From Pseudonocardia humida (GTDB lineage: Bacteria; Actinomycetota; Actinomycetes; Mycobacteriales; Pseudonocardiaceae): 64,000 bases of DNA. Numbering within the stretch: position 1 is the first letter of the stretch; the number at the start of each line of letters is the position of its first letter. The stretch spans positions 186,001 to 250,000 of the forward strand of contig NZ_JAGSOV010000034.1 of NCBI RefSeq assembly GCF_023898865.1, written 5' to 3'. The position numbers were made by a program, and so were the translations under genes. Under the pieces are notes generated by a model. The model searched no databases, was not told where the DNA came from, and saw only the letters and a program-made list of their open reading frames with translations. Positions 34,229 through 42,454 of the stretch are shown here, piece after piece.

Positions 34229-34792
34229 TCACCCGTCGGCGTACGGGGGCGCCGGGTCGTACTGGATGTAGCGCTGGGTCGCCCGCGCGTGGGCCGGAGA
34301 GTGGAGCTGGCCGACGAGCCACAGGGCCACGTCGATGCCGGCGGAGACGCCCTGGCTGCTCACGACGTTGCCGTCGCGCACCCATCGCGCGTCCCGCACC
34401 ACCTCGGCGCCGAGCTCCGCGAGGCGGTCCTCGAACGCCCAGTGCGTGGCCAGTCGCCTCCCCTTCCCCAGGCCAGAGGCGTGCAGCAGCAGGGCACCGG
34501 TGCACACGCTCACCACCCAGCGGGCCCGCGCGCCCACCTCGGCGAGCCACCGCAGCAGCGCCGGGTCCTGCACCCCGAGCAGCACGCCGTCGCCACCGGG
34601 GACGACGAGGACATCGAGCGGCGGGTGGTCGGTGAAGGAGAAGTCGGTCAGGACCCGCATGCCCTTGCGGCACCGCACCGCGCCGGCTCGTTCCAGCAGG
34701 GCCGACGACGCGGTGAAGACCTCCCACGGTCCGACGACGTCGAGCTCCTCCACACCGTCGAACAGCAGGATGCCGATCGTGCTCAGCGTCAT
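34229..34792 (-). CDS. DJ-1/PfpI-family protein with internal deletion
   Basis: A 187-residue GATase1-like protein of the DJ-1/PfpI (GlxA N-domain-like) type. The nucleophile elbow is VVSVCTGALLL with the cysteine near residue 95, and a conserved acidic residue stands early in the chain (FDGVEELDVVGPWEVF). It is a close paralogue of the gene at 41076 but lacks about 14 residues between LLERAGA and VRC (paralogue: DPDRVVLVAADTGP), one beta strand of the fold. This may impair it. It starts 5 bp after the lipoprotein stop, so both share a transcript under heptamer array F. Cellular role unknown (many relatives are isonitrile hydratases or stress proteins). Confidence 0.75.
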   Translation of the reverse strand: MTLSTIGILLFDGVEELDVVGPWEVFTASSALLERAGAVRCRKGMRVLTDFSFTDHPPLDVLVVPGGDGVLLGVQDPALLRWLAEVGARARWVVSVCTGALLLHASGLGKGRRLATHWAFEDRLAELGAEVVRDARWVRDGNVVSSQGVSAGIDVALWLVGQLHSPAHARATQRYIQYDPAPPYADG

Positions 34793-34797
34793 CGGAC

Positions 34798-35712
34798 CTA
34801 CGCCTGCCACGTGAGGGTGACCGAGCCGTCCCCGGGACCGCCCGCCGTCGCGACCGTCGCTCCGGTGAGGACACCGTCGTTGTAGTCCGACGACCCGGCA
34901 CCCCCGCCGCCGCCACCGCCCCCGCCGACCTGGCCCCCGGCGCCGCCCGCGCCCGCGGACACGCCGCCACCGCCACCGCCGCCCTCGCCACCGCTCCAGC
35001 CGCCGTGGCCGCCCGAGCCCGCCGGGTTGCCGCTGTTCGACCCGCCGCGGCCGCCGCTGCCGGCACCGGGGCCCTTGCCCGCGGACCCGGCGGCCGGCGT
35101 CTGCCCGGCCGCGCCGCCGTCGCCGCCCTCGTCGATGCCGTCACCGCCACCGCCGCCCCCGCCACCGGCGGAGAGGACGAACCCGCCGTCCAGGGAGACG
35201 GTGGTCGCCCCGCCGCCGCCCCCGCTGGCGACCTCGGTGCCCGAGTAGCCGGTGCGCCCGGCGCCGCCGGGGCTGAAGCCGTCCGGGTCGCCCCAGCCGC
35301 CCGCGGAGTCGGTCGCTCCCGAGCAGCCCTTCGTGTGCCCCGCGCCGCCGACCGCGATCTCCAGGGTCTGCCCGGGGGTGACCGCGACCGTGCCGGTGAC
35401 CGTGGCGCCCTTCCCGCCGGGGTGCGTCGCCGGGTCCGTGGGGCAGCTCCCGCTCGTCTCTGAGGCGCCGAGGCCGCCGCTCCCGCCGGTCGCCTCGATC
35501 AGCACGGAGCCGACACCGGCCGGGACGGTGACGGTGACCGGCGCGCCGCTGTAGGCGACGGTCTGCGGTGCCGGCGCGGCCAGGTCGTCGCGCAGGTCGG
35601 CGGCGGCGGCCCCGGTGCAGGCCGTCAGCGCGCCGGCGCACAGCAGTGCGCCGACGAGCGCACCGCCTGCGACGCGGTGGATGGGCAGGCGAGGACGTCG
35701 TGTCTGGATCAT
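34798..35712 (-). CDS. Glycine-rich lipoprotein
   Basis: A 304-residue exported lipoprotein. The signal peptide ends in the lipobox LTAC (cysteine 32). A short beta-rich domain follows (TVAYSGAPVTVTVPAGVGSV, then TVAVTPGQTLEIAVGGAGH), and then about 150 residues of extreme glycine content (GGGGGGGGDGIDEGGDGG and similar), closing with DGSVTLTWQA. The architecture recalls glycine-rich surface or PE_PGRS-like proteins without a PE domain. It should sit on the outer face of the membrane; no enzyme motif is seen. Two degraded relatives lie on either side (33780-34190 and 35893-36454). Heptamer array F is 68 nt upstream. Confidence 0.8.
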   Translation of the reverse strand: MIQTRRPRLPIHRVAGGALVGALLCAGALTACTGAAAADLRDDLAAPAPQTVAYSGAPVTVTVPAGVGSVLIEATGGSGGLGASETSGSCPTDPATHPGGKGATVTGTVAVTPGQTLEIAVGGAGHTKGCSGATDSAGGWGDPDGFSPGGAGRTGYSGTEVASGGGGGATTVSLDGGFVLSAGGGGGGGGDGIDEGGDGGAAGQTPAAGSAGKGPGAGSGGRGGSNSGNPAGSGGHGGWSGGEGGGGGGGVSAGAGGAGGQVGGGGGGGGGAGSSDYNDGVLTGATVATAGGPGDGSVTLTWQA

Positions 35713-35780
35713 GGGTCAGGTCCGTTCGGTTGCGTGGCGGGCACTGTTGCCTCGACCGGTCCCGACGATGCCCACGCCGG

Positions 35781-35829
35781 CTCCAACGCCCGGCCAACGT
35801 CCTTCCAACGGCCGCGCCGCCCGTTGGAG
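35781..35829. promoter_or_regulatory. Phased heptamer array F (lipoprotein promoter)
   Basis: CTCCAAC (35781), GGCCAAC (35792) and TTCCAAC (35803) on the plus strand, each 11 bp apart, so GTTGGAA, GTTGGCC, GTTGGAG toward the lipoprotein gene, whose start is 68 nt away. A single GTTGGAG (35823-35829) faces the plus-strand relic gene. Confidence 0.6.
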
Positions 35830-35892
35830 GGGTCGCCGACCCGCAGGTCCCCGACCGCGAGCGCCGCGGCGAGCTCGGCACCGCGGGCTGGC

Positions 35893-36454
35893 ACTGCGCC
35901 ATACACCGGGCAGCCCGCGACGATCATCGTCCCGGAGGGCGTCACCGGCATGCGGCTCGGCGTCGCCGGCGGCCAGGGCGGCGCCGCCGACCCCGCAGGC
36001 GGCGGCTACGGCACCGCGGCGTCCGGGACCTGGACGGTCTCGGCCGGGCAAACCCTGACGGTCACGGTGGGACAGTCGGCCACCGACGCCACCCCCGGCG
36101 GCGGGGCGGCGACCGGTGGCGACGCCGGGTGCTCCGACGGCGGCGGGGGCGGCGGCGCCTCCTCCGTCCAGCTCGACGGCACCGTGGTCGCGGTCGGCAG
36201 CGGCGGCGGCGGGGCGGCGCCATGGGCACCGGCTCCTCCTTCGCCGCGGCGACGCGCAGCGGCCACGGCCATGACGGGGGCGGCTGCGGGAGCGGCTGGG
36301 GGGCGGCAGTGGCGGTGGCAACGGCGGCTTCGGTGGTGGCGGCGGCGCCGGCGGCGGCAGCACCTACACCAGCCCCGACGCGAGCGGGGTCTCGGCCGCC
36401 GCGGCCAACGGCGGCGGCGACGGGTCCGTGTCGATCACCTGGATCGGTGGCTGA
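35893..36454 (+). pseudogene. Frameshifted glycine-rich surface protein gene (copy 3)
   Basis: The plus strand encodes TAPYTGQPATIIVPEGVTGM and a Gly-rich body very like the lipoprotein at 34798. The coding frame changes near 36216 and again near 36298 (in a run of six Gs), and only then reaches the conserved end GGGDGSVSITWIGG and a stop at 36452-36454. There is no signal peptide: the homology begins about 60 bp after the promoter heptamer with no start codon. So it is 5'-truncated and frameshifted, unless sequencing errors in G-runs explain the shifts. Confidence 0.65.
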
Positions 36455-36567
36455 GCCCGACCGCGCCCTGCCCGGCCCGTGCTCAGGCTCCCGCGCACGG
36501 GACCGCTCGCGGCACCGCCGCCGGGCGGCCCCGTCAGCCGGTCGCGACATCGGCCGTCGTGGCGCGG

Positions 36568-36945
36568 TCAGTCGCCCTCCTGGGCGGTGTGGCAGACCGC
36601 CTCGACGTTGTTCCCGTCCGGGTCGCGGACGAATGCTCCGTAGTAGTGCTCGTGGTACTCCGGCCAGAACCGCGGCTCGTGCAGCGCCTCGGCGCCGGCC
36701 TCCAGGGCAGCGGCGAAGAACGCACGGACGTGGGCGGCGTCCGGGGCGGCGAAGGCGATGTGGGTCTCCCGGTTCGGACCCACGCCGTCGAACGTGCCGA
36801 CCCAGAAGTCGGGCTTCCTCGTCCCGTAGCCGACGGCGGTGCCGAAGTCCATGAGCCTGCGGTGCCCGAGCACACCGAGCACCCTGTCGTAGAAGGCGGT
36901 GGCCGCAGCCAGGTCGGCGCAGTTGATGCCGAGGTGGTCGATCAC
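36568..36945 (-). CDS. VOC-family (glyoxalase/bleomycin-resistance-like) protein
   Basis: A 125-residue single-chain VOC protein with two beta-alpha-beta-beta-beta modules. The typical N-terminus is VIDHLGINCADLAAATAFYD and the C-terminal module has YYGAFVRDPDGNNVEAVCH. The metal ligands would be His4, a central His (ETHIAF) and Glu in NNVEAV. The enzyme or binding activity cannot be told from sequence. GTG at 36945; no strong ribosome site. It stands alone between the glycine-rich region and the GGDEF-EAL gene. The 256 bp between it and that gene hold only a weak inverted repeat (ACTGCC at 37111, GGCAGT at 37134). Confidence 0.8.
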   Translation of the reverse strand: MIDHLGINCADLAAATAFYDRVLGVLGHRRLMDFGTAVGYGTRKPDFWVGTFDGVGPNRETHIAFAAPDAAHVRAFFAAALEAGAEALHEPRFWPEYHEHYYGAFVRDPDGNNVEAVCHTAQEGD

Positions 36946-37201
36946 GTCTCGACTCTGCCGCCGACGCGGACGCTCCGCAACGACCGGCGCGCCGGCTCCC
37001 ACCTACCCGATCCGGCCACCAGCTGAGCAGGAGGGGAGGTCGGGCCGGACTGGCCGGCGTTGCCGTCACCTCGGTCGCGCCCTCGCCGTTCGCTCCCGAT
37101 CGAGTGGCGTACTGCCGTGCCGACAGGCGTGATGGCAGTCTGATCGCCCACGTGTCTGTTCGGTGTCGGCGGACAGGGCAGGGCCGGTGAGGAGGAGGCC
37201 G

Positions 37202-40200
37202 ATGCGGTCGAACGCCGTGCTCGCCGGCTACGGGACGTGGGTGCTCGCCGGTGGCCTCGCCGTGCACGCCTTCCCAGCCTGGCACATGGGGTCGTGGAGC
37301 ATGCTCGCACTGGGCAGCCTGGCCGCGGTGGCGTACGGGATCGTCCGGCATCGACCGGCGCACCCCGCGGCGTGGTGGCTGCTCGCGCTCGCGCTGGCGA
37401 TGTTCGGCGCCGGGCACGTGCTCAACGACCTGCTGACGACGGTGCTGGGGCGCAACGACGCGCTCCCGTCGGCGGCCGACGCGCTGTTCATCGCGATGTA
37501 CCCGCTCGCCGCGGCCGCGCTGCTGCTCCTGGTGCGCCACCGCACCGGCGGCCGGGACCGGGCGAGCCTGCTCGATGCCCTCAGCTTCACCGTCGCCGTC
37601 GCGCCGCTGTTGTGGATCTTCCTGATCGACCCCCACGTGCACGAGGCCGGCGCGGGCTGGCCGGAACGCCCCATCGCGATCGCCTACCCGCTCGGCGATG
37701 TGCTGCTGCTGGCGGTGCTCGCCCGGCTGCTGATCACCGACCGCCGCCGGCCCGCCGCACTGCTGCTGGCCGTCGGCACCGCCGGGATGCTGGTCTCCGA
37801 CGTGCTCCACGGCTTGCGCCAGCACGACGGTCCGTGGCAGGTGGGCGGCCCCTACGACCTCGGCTGGATCGTCTTCTACGGCGCGTGGGGTGCCGCGGCG
37901 CTGCACCCCACGATGGCCGAGCTGACCGTCTCCCGCCGGCAGTTGCCCGCCGAACTGGACCTGCGCCGGCTCACGCTGTTGATGGCGACCTCGCTCGTCG
38001 TCCCCGCGGCGCTGCTGGGCGACGCGCTCACCGGCACCGTCCGGCACGGCCTGATGATCGCCCTCTGCTCCACGGCGCTGTTCCTGCTCGTACTGCTGCG
38101 GATGTCCGGGGTCGTCGCCCGGCACACCCGGGCACTCGAGCGCGAACGGACGTTGCGCTCGGCCGGCGCATCGCTGGTCGCCGCCACGGACCTCGACGCC
38201 GTCGCCGCGGCCACCCGCGGTCTCGTCGCCCGATTGGTCCCACCGGGAGCAGCGCACCGCGCAGCACTGCTGGTACCGGCCGACGTCCCCACCCGGGCAC
38301 CGCTCGACGCCGCCGCCGCGAGCGAGTTGCGCAGCGCCGCCGAGCTGGACGACTCCGCCGCCGAGGTCGCACGCGGTTTCCCCTGCGCTCTCGTCTGCCC
38401 GCTCGTGCTGCGCGACCACCCCGAGCGGGCGTCCCCTGCGGGGTGGCTCGTGGTCGCGGCCGACGAGCCGGTCCTGCTGACCCTGCGAGGTGCCCTCGAC
38501 GTGCTCGCGTCGCTGGCCGCGCTCGCCGTGGAGCGGGTGCGGCTCGTCGGGGAGATGAGCCGGCGCGACACCGAGGCGTACTTCCGCGCCCTGGTCCACC
38601 ACACCAACGACGTGATCCTCATCGTCGGTGACGACGGGCGCATCCGCGACGCCAGCCCGTCCACCCCGACCGTGCTCGGGCCGGGGTCGTTGGTCGGCAC
38701 CGACATCCTCGACCTGGTCGACCCCCGCGACCGCGGGGCCGCCGAGCACGCGCTGATGCTCGCGGCACGCTCCGGCGTCTCGGAGTACAGCACCCGCAAC
38801 TACCGCGTCGTCCGCACCGACGGCACCCGCATCGAGGTCGAGGTGTCCTACCGCGACCTGCGCACCGATCCCTCGGTGCGCGGCATCGTGCTCACCCTGC
38901 GCGACATCACCGAGCAACGCCGCCTCCAGCGCGAGCTGGCCGACCGCGCCTTCCACGACGCGCTCACCGGCCTGCCGAACCGGGTGCAGTTCCAGGACCG
39001 CGTCGAGCGCGCCCTCTCCCGCCTCGGGACGGACGGCAACCACGTCCGGGCCGGCGTACTGCTCCTCGGCCTCGACGACTTCAGCCTGGTCAACGACGCC
39101 ATGGGGCACGCCGTGGGCGACGAGCTGCTGCTCGCCGTGGCCGGCAGGCTCACCGACATGCTGGAGCCGCCGCACACCGTGGCCCGGCTCAGCGGTGACG
39201 AGTTCGCCGTCCTCGTCGACGACGTGGAGCAGGGTGACGACCTCGAGCAGCTCGCCGAGCACGTGGTGGAGGCGTTCGACGCGCCGATCGCCGCCGCCGG
39301 TGGCCTGGCCATCTCGGTCAGCGTCGGACTGGCCGGCACCGACAGCACCGGCGTGAGCGACGCGGTGGGGCCGGCCGAGCTCCTCCGCCGGGCCGACCTG
39401 GCCCTGCGCGCGGCCAAGGAGGGCGGCAAGAACCGGTGGCGCCGCTACGAGGCGGACATGGGCCTGGCGGTGCTCGACCGCGTCGCGGTCCGCACCGAGC
39501 TGCGCGAGGCGCTCGCCGCGGGCGGGTTCCGCGTGCAGTACCAGCCCATCGTCGACCTCGGCGGCGGCCGGACGATCGGGTTCGAGGCGCTCGTGCGCTG
39601 GACCGACCCGCGCGGCCAGGTCGTGCCCCCGTCCCAGTTCATCCCCGTCGCCGAGCAGACCGGGTTGATCCTGCCGCTGGGGGCGTGGGTCCTCGACCGG
39701 GCTCTCGCCGACCTCGCCGACTGGCACCGGCAACCGCTGCGCCACCCCGTGCGCGTCAACGTCAACGTCTCGGCCCACCAGGTGCGGACCGCGGACTTCG
39801 TCGCCCAGGTGCTCGACGCACTGGCCCGCCACCGCGTTCCGGCCGACCACCTGGTCCTGGAGATCACCGAGACCGCGCTGCTCGCGGACGACCGGCAGGT
39901 GACCGCCAACCTGGCCGCCCTGCGCCGGCACGGCGTCCGGATCGCCCTCGACGACTTCGGCACCGGCTTCGCCTCCCTGGACTACCTCCGCGTCCACGCC
40001 GTGGACAGCTTGAAGATCGATCGCTCGTTCGTCGACGGCATGGAGAGCTCCTCGCGCCAGACCGCCCTCGTCCGCACGATCGTGCACCTCGCCCACGCCC
40101 TCGACCTGCCGGTCGTCGCCGAGGGGGTCGAGACACCCGCGCAACGCGACGCACTGCTGCTCGTCGGCTGCCGGCTCGCCCAGGGCTACCTGTTCTCGCC

Positions 40201-40270
40201 CCCCATCACCGCCGACGACGCCCGGCACTGGCTGCACGACGCCACGTCCGTCACCGCTGCCGCCGGCTGA
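37202..40270 (+). CDS. Membrane GAF/PAS-GGDEF-EAL cyclic-di-GMP protein
   Basis: A 1022-residue protein. About eight or nine membrane helices (1-310) act as input, followed by a GAF-like region (about 325-455), PAS (about 465-580), GGDEF (about 590-755) and EAL (about 765-1015). The GGDEF loop reads LSGDEFAVLV, so the first glycine is serine, which some active cyclases tolerate. The EAL domain keeps its catalytic set: FEALVRW, VNVNVSAHQ, ITETALL, DDFGTGF, LKIDRSF and VAEGVE. It is therefore at least a c-di-GMP phosphodiesterase. ATG follows GAGGAGGAGG. Transcribed alone. Confidence 0.9.
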   Translation: MRSNAVLAGYGTWVLAGGLAVHAFPAWHMGSWSMLALGSLAAVAYGIVRHRPAHPAAWWLLALALAMFGAGHVLNDLLTTVLGRNDALPSAADALFIAMYPLAAAALLLLVRHRTGGRDRASLLDALSFTVAVAPLLWIFLIDPHVHEAGAGWPERPIAIAYPLGDVLLLAVLARLLITDRRRPAALLLAVGTAGMLVSDVLHGLRQHDGPWQVGGPYDLGWIVFYGAWGAAALHPTMAELTVSRRQLPAELDLRRLTLLMATSLVVPAALLGDALTGTVRHGLMIALCSTALFLLVLLRMSGVVARHTRALERERTLRSAGASLVAATDLDAVAAATRGLVARLVPPGAAHRAALLVPADVPTRAPLDAAAASELRSAAELDDSAAEVARGFPCALVCPLVLRDHPERASPAGWLVVAADEPVLLTLRGALDVLASLAALAVERVRLVGEMSRRDTEAYFRALVHHTNDVILIVGDDGRIRDASPSTPTVLGPGSLVGTDILDLVDPRDRGAAEHALMLAARSGVSEYSTRNYRVVRTDGTRIEVEVSYRDLRTDPSVRGIVLTLRDITEQRRLQRELADRAFHDALTGLPNRVQFQDRVERALSRLGTDGNHVRAGVLLLGLDDFSLVNDAMGHAVGDELLLAVAGRLTDMLEPPHTVARLSGDEFAVLVDDVEQGDDLEQLAEHVVEAFDAPIAAAGGLAISVSVGLAGTDSTGVSDAVGPAELLRRADLALRAAKEGGKNRWRRYEADMGLAVLDRVAVRTELREALAAGGFRVQYQPIVDLGGGRTIGFEALVRWTDPRGQVVPPSQFIPVAEQTGLILPLGAWVLDRALADLADWHRQPLRHPVRVNVNVSAHQVRTADFVAQVLDALARHRVPADHLVLEITETALLADDRQVTANLAALRRHGVRIALDDFGTGFASLDYLRVHAVDSLKIDRSFVDGMESSSRQTALVRTIVHLAHALDLPVVAEGVETPAQRDALLLVGCRLAQGYLFSPPITADDARHWLHDATSVTAAAG

Positions 40271-40304
40271 TCCCTCGACGCACGCTCGACCGCATGATCC
40301 GTCG

Positions 40305-40334
40305 TTGACAGGCAAGTACAGACTTGCCTATCGT
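40305..40334 (+). promoter_or_regulatory. Promoter with embedded operator upstream of the SRPBCC gene
   Basis: TTGACA (40305-40310) is a perfect -35 and TATCGT (40329-40334) a fair -10, 18 bp apart. Between them AGGCAAGT-ACAG-ACTTGCCT (40310-40329) is a perfect 8-bp inverted repeat. A repressor there would block the promoter. No regulator gene is adjacent. Confidence 0.55.
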
Positions 40335-40382
40335 GGGCGCCGTAGCGGCGGACGTGGTCACTGCGACCGCAGCGATCCACGC

Positions 40383-40415
40383 TTAAACATAAGAGTTTAC
40401 TAATATCAAGTGCTG
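40383..40415. other. AT-rich leader segment upstream of the SRPBCC gene
   Basis: A stretch unusually rich in A and T for this DNA, with the inverted repeat TAAAC-N6-GTTTA (40384-40399). It may be a second promoter or operator. Nothing else was found in 40271-40475. Confidence 0.3.
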
Positions 40416-40475
40416 CTGATACCAGTGGCACGTGGTCGACGACCACAACCCCACCCGCCTGATGGAGGAGACGAG

Positions 40476-41075
40476 ATGAACCAGATCGCCGGCGAGGACA
40501 CGAGCCTGGCGCTCGTGCAGCGGAGCCTGCGGGACCGGGAGATCGCCCAGGGCCTCGCCCGTGCTGCCGTGCTCAAGCGTCGGTACGACGCGCCCGTGGC
40601 CGACGTCTGGAGCGCCATCACGACACCGGAACGCATCGACCGCTTCTTCCTCCCGCTCCGCGGCGACCTGCGCGAAGGCGGCACGTACGCCTTCGAGGGG
40701 CAGGCGAGCGGCCGGATCCTCGTCTGCGACGCCCCGCGCCTGCTTCGCGTGGAGTGGGTCCCGCCGGGCTGTCGTGACGACGGCGACCAGGTGGAAGTGC
40801 GGCTGACCGCCGACGGCCCGAACGCGACCTGGCTGGAGCTGGAGCACGCGTCGGTCGCCGACGTCTTCCACTTCGACCCCGAAGCCGGGACCTACAGCCC
40901 GGCGCTCGGCTGGGAGGCTCCGCTGCACTACCTCGGCGAGTACCTGCGCGGGGTCCTGCCGGACCGCCCGGGCGTCGAATGGCACGAGTTCGACGAAGCG
41001 GAGGAGATGCGGCTCGCCACGTTCCGCGCCCCGGAATGGGCCAAGGCCGAGGCGCGGTACCACGCCACCCGCTGA
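40476..41075 (+). CDS. SRPBCC (AHSA1/START-like) protein
   Basis: A 199-residue protein with one SRPBCC ligand-binding fold. The diagnostic start is YDAPVADVWSAITTPERIDR followed by FFLPLRGDLREGGTYAFEGQ, and the middle holds LLRVEWVPPG. This is the AHSA1-like (activator of Hsp90 ATPase homologue) subgroup; most members have unknown ligands. ATG at 40476 follows GGAGGAG. Its stop codon abuts the stop codon of the convergent DJ-1 gene with no base in between. A strong promoter with operator lies about 140 bp upstream, so expression seems to be regulated. Confidence 0.8.
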   Translation: MNQIAGEDTSLALVQRSLRDREIAQGLARAAVLKRRYDAPVADVWSAITTPERIDRFFLPLRGDLREGGTYAFEGQASGRILVCDAPRLLRVEWVPPGCRDDGDQVEVRLTADGPNATWLELEHASVADVFHFDPEAGTYSPALGWEAPLHYLGEYLRGVLPDRPGVEWHEFDEAEEMRLATFRAPEWAKAEARYHATR

Positions 41076-41681
41076 TCAGACGTCCGCGGCGTAGGGCGGG
41101 GCGGGGTCGTACTGCATGAAGCGCTGGGTCGCCCGCGCGTGGGCCGGGCTGTGCAGCTGGCCGACCAACCACAGCGACATGTCGATCCCCGCCGAGACGC
41201 CCTGGCTGCTCACCACGTTCCCGTCCCGCACCCACCGCGCATCCCGGACGACGTCGGCGCCCAAGGCGGCCAGCTGGTCCTCGAACCCCCAGTGGGTGGC
41301 CAGCCGGCGGCCCTTGCCCACGCCGGAGACGAACAGCAGCAGCGACCCCGTGCACACGCTCGTCACCCAGGTGGCGCGGGCGGCCGTGGCGGCGATCCAC
41401 CCGAGCAGCTGCGGGTCCTCCGCTCCCCGCCGCGTCCCCCGGCCGCCGGGGACCAGGAGCACGTCCAGCGCCGGGTGGTCGGCGAACGTGGCGTCGGGCA
41501 GCACCCGCAGGCCCTTCCCGCACCGCACGGGACCGGTGTCCGCCGCCACCAGCACGACGCGGTCCGGATCCGCACCGGCGCGCTCGAGCAGCCCGGCCGA
41601 GGCCGTGAACACCTCCCACGGACCGACGAAGTCCAGCTCCTCGGCCCCCTCGAACACCGTGATCCCGATCGTGTTGCCCAT
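41076..41681 (-). CDS. DJ-1/PfpI-family protein
   Basis: A 201-residue GATase1-like protein, the intact paralogue of the gene at 34229; most of the chain is identical or similar (for example RDARWVRDGNVVSSQGVSAG in both). The nucleophile cysteine is in WVTSVCTGSLLL. It keeps the DPDRVVLVAADTGP strand missing from the other copy. There is no C-terminal AraC HTH, so it is not a GlxA regulator. ATG at 41681 follows GGGAGAAG. It abuts the SRPBCC gene tail to tail. Function unknown; isonitrile hydratase and stress-response activities occur in the family. Confidence 0.8.
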   Translation of the reverse strand: MGNTIGITVFEGAEELDFVGPWEVFTASAGLLERAGADPDRVVLVAADTGPVRCGKGLRVLPDATFADHPALDVLLVPGGRGTRRGAEDPQLLGWIAATAARATWVTSVCTGSLLLFVSGVGKGRRLATHWGFEDQLAALGADVVRDARWVRDGNVVSSQGVSAGIDMSLWLVGQLHSPAHARATQRFMQYDPAPPYAADV

Positions 41682-41807
41682 GCTTCTCCCCTGGTCGACC
41701 GCAGAGCGGGTGCGCCACGCCCTGACGAGCGCGGCGACACCCACTGGGTCGTCCCGCACCCCGGCCCGGTTCCCGGGCGCTCCCCGACGGGTGCGGGCTG
41801 TCGCCGG

Positions 41808-42386
41808 TCAGCCGCCGCCCGCGCGGTGGCGGTGCGGCGCGGACCTGGCGTCCATCGCCTCGACGAGGTCCTCCCTCGCCCGCGCCACCCGGGACCGGAT
41901 GGTGCCCACCGGGCAGTCGCACACCTCGGCGGCCTCGGCGTAGCCGAGGTCGAGGACCTGGGTGAGCACGAACGCCTCGCGCCGGTCGGGATCGAGCGCG
42001 GCGATCAGGGCGCGCAGCAGCACCGCCTCGTCGACCGCGGAGTGCACCGGACGACCGCGCCCGCCCACGGCGTCCCAGTCGTCGACGCCGGTGGTGCGCG
42101 GGCGGCGCATCGCCGCGCGCACGGCGTCGGCCGCGGTGTTGCGCGCGATCGCGAGCAACCAGGTGCGCGCCGACGAGCGGCCGGCGAACCCGGGCAGTGC
42201 GCGCAGTGCCCGCAGGTAGGTCTCCTGGGCCAGGTCGTCGGCCTCGCGCGCGGAGCTGAGGTGGGCCACGAACCGGTGCACGTCGCGCTGGGTGGCCCGG
42301 ACGAACGCGGCCAGCGCATCCCGGTCGCCCGCGCCCGCCGCGGTGGCCCAGGCGGTGACCTGCGCGTCGTCGACTCGCTCGCCCAT
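41808..42386 (-). CDS. sigC: SigC-like ECF sigma factor
   Basis: A 192-residue ECF sigma factor. Sigma2 runs about 15-90 ([49 protein letters not shown]) and sigma4 about 125-180 ([20 protein letters not shown] then VARAREDL). These segments are very like mycobacterial SigC as I remember it, which has been linked to copper acquisition genes. It is divergent from a zf-HC2 protein that should be its anti-sigma factor. I found no GGAACC-type promoter in front of sigC itself, so it is perhaps not autoregulated. Four neighbouring promoters carry a common ECF motif and are its likely targets. Confidence 0.85.
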   Translation of the reverse strand: MGERVDDAQVTAWATAAGAGDRDALAAFVRATQRDVHRFVAHLSSAREADDLAQETYLRALRALPGFAGRSSARTWLLAIARNTAADAVRAAMRRPRTTGVDDWDAVGGRGRPVHSAVDEAVLLRALIAALDPDRREAFVLTQVLDLGYAEAAEVCDCPVGTIRSRVARAREDLVEAMDARSAPHRHRAGGG

Positions 42387-42419
42387 GCGGCGAGGGTAGT
42401 GCCCGACCGTGGGCCGCTG

Positions 42420-42446
42420 GGAACCCGTCGGGCCGGTCGAGCGACC
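42420..42446 (+). promoter_or_regulatory. SigC-type promoter of the anti-sigma gene
   Basis: GGAACC (42420-42425), 16-nt spacer, CGACC (42442-42446). The -10 is 8 nt before the ATG at 42455, so the transcript should be leaderless. The same pattern stands before three other genes of the block. Confidence 0.7.
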
Positions 42447-42454
42447 ATGGGGGT

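Noticed and set aside
34798..35712. PE_PGRS protein
   Set aside because: The glycine-rich body is similar in composition, but there is no PE domain and the N-terminus is a lipoprotein signal peptide.
37202..40270. The GGDEF domain called as certainly active
   Set aside because: The signature is SGDEF. Activity is possible but not secure, so only the EAL activity is asserted.
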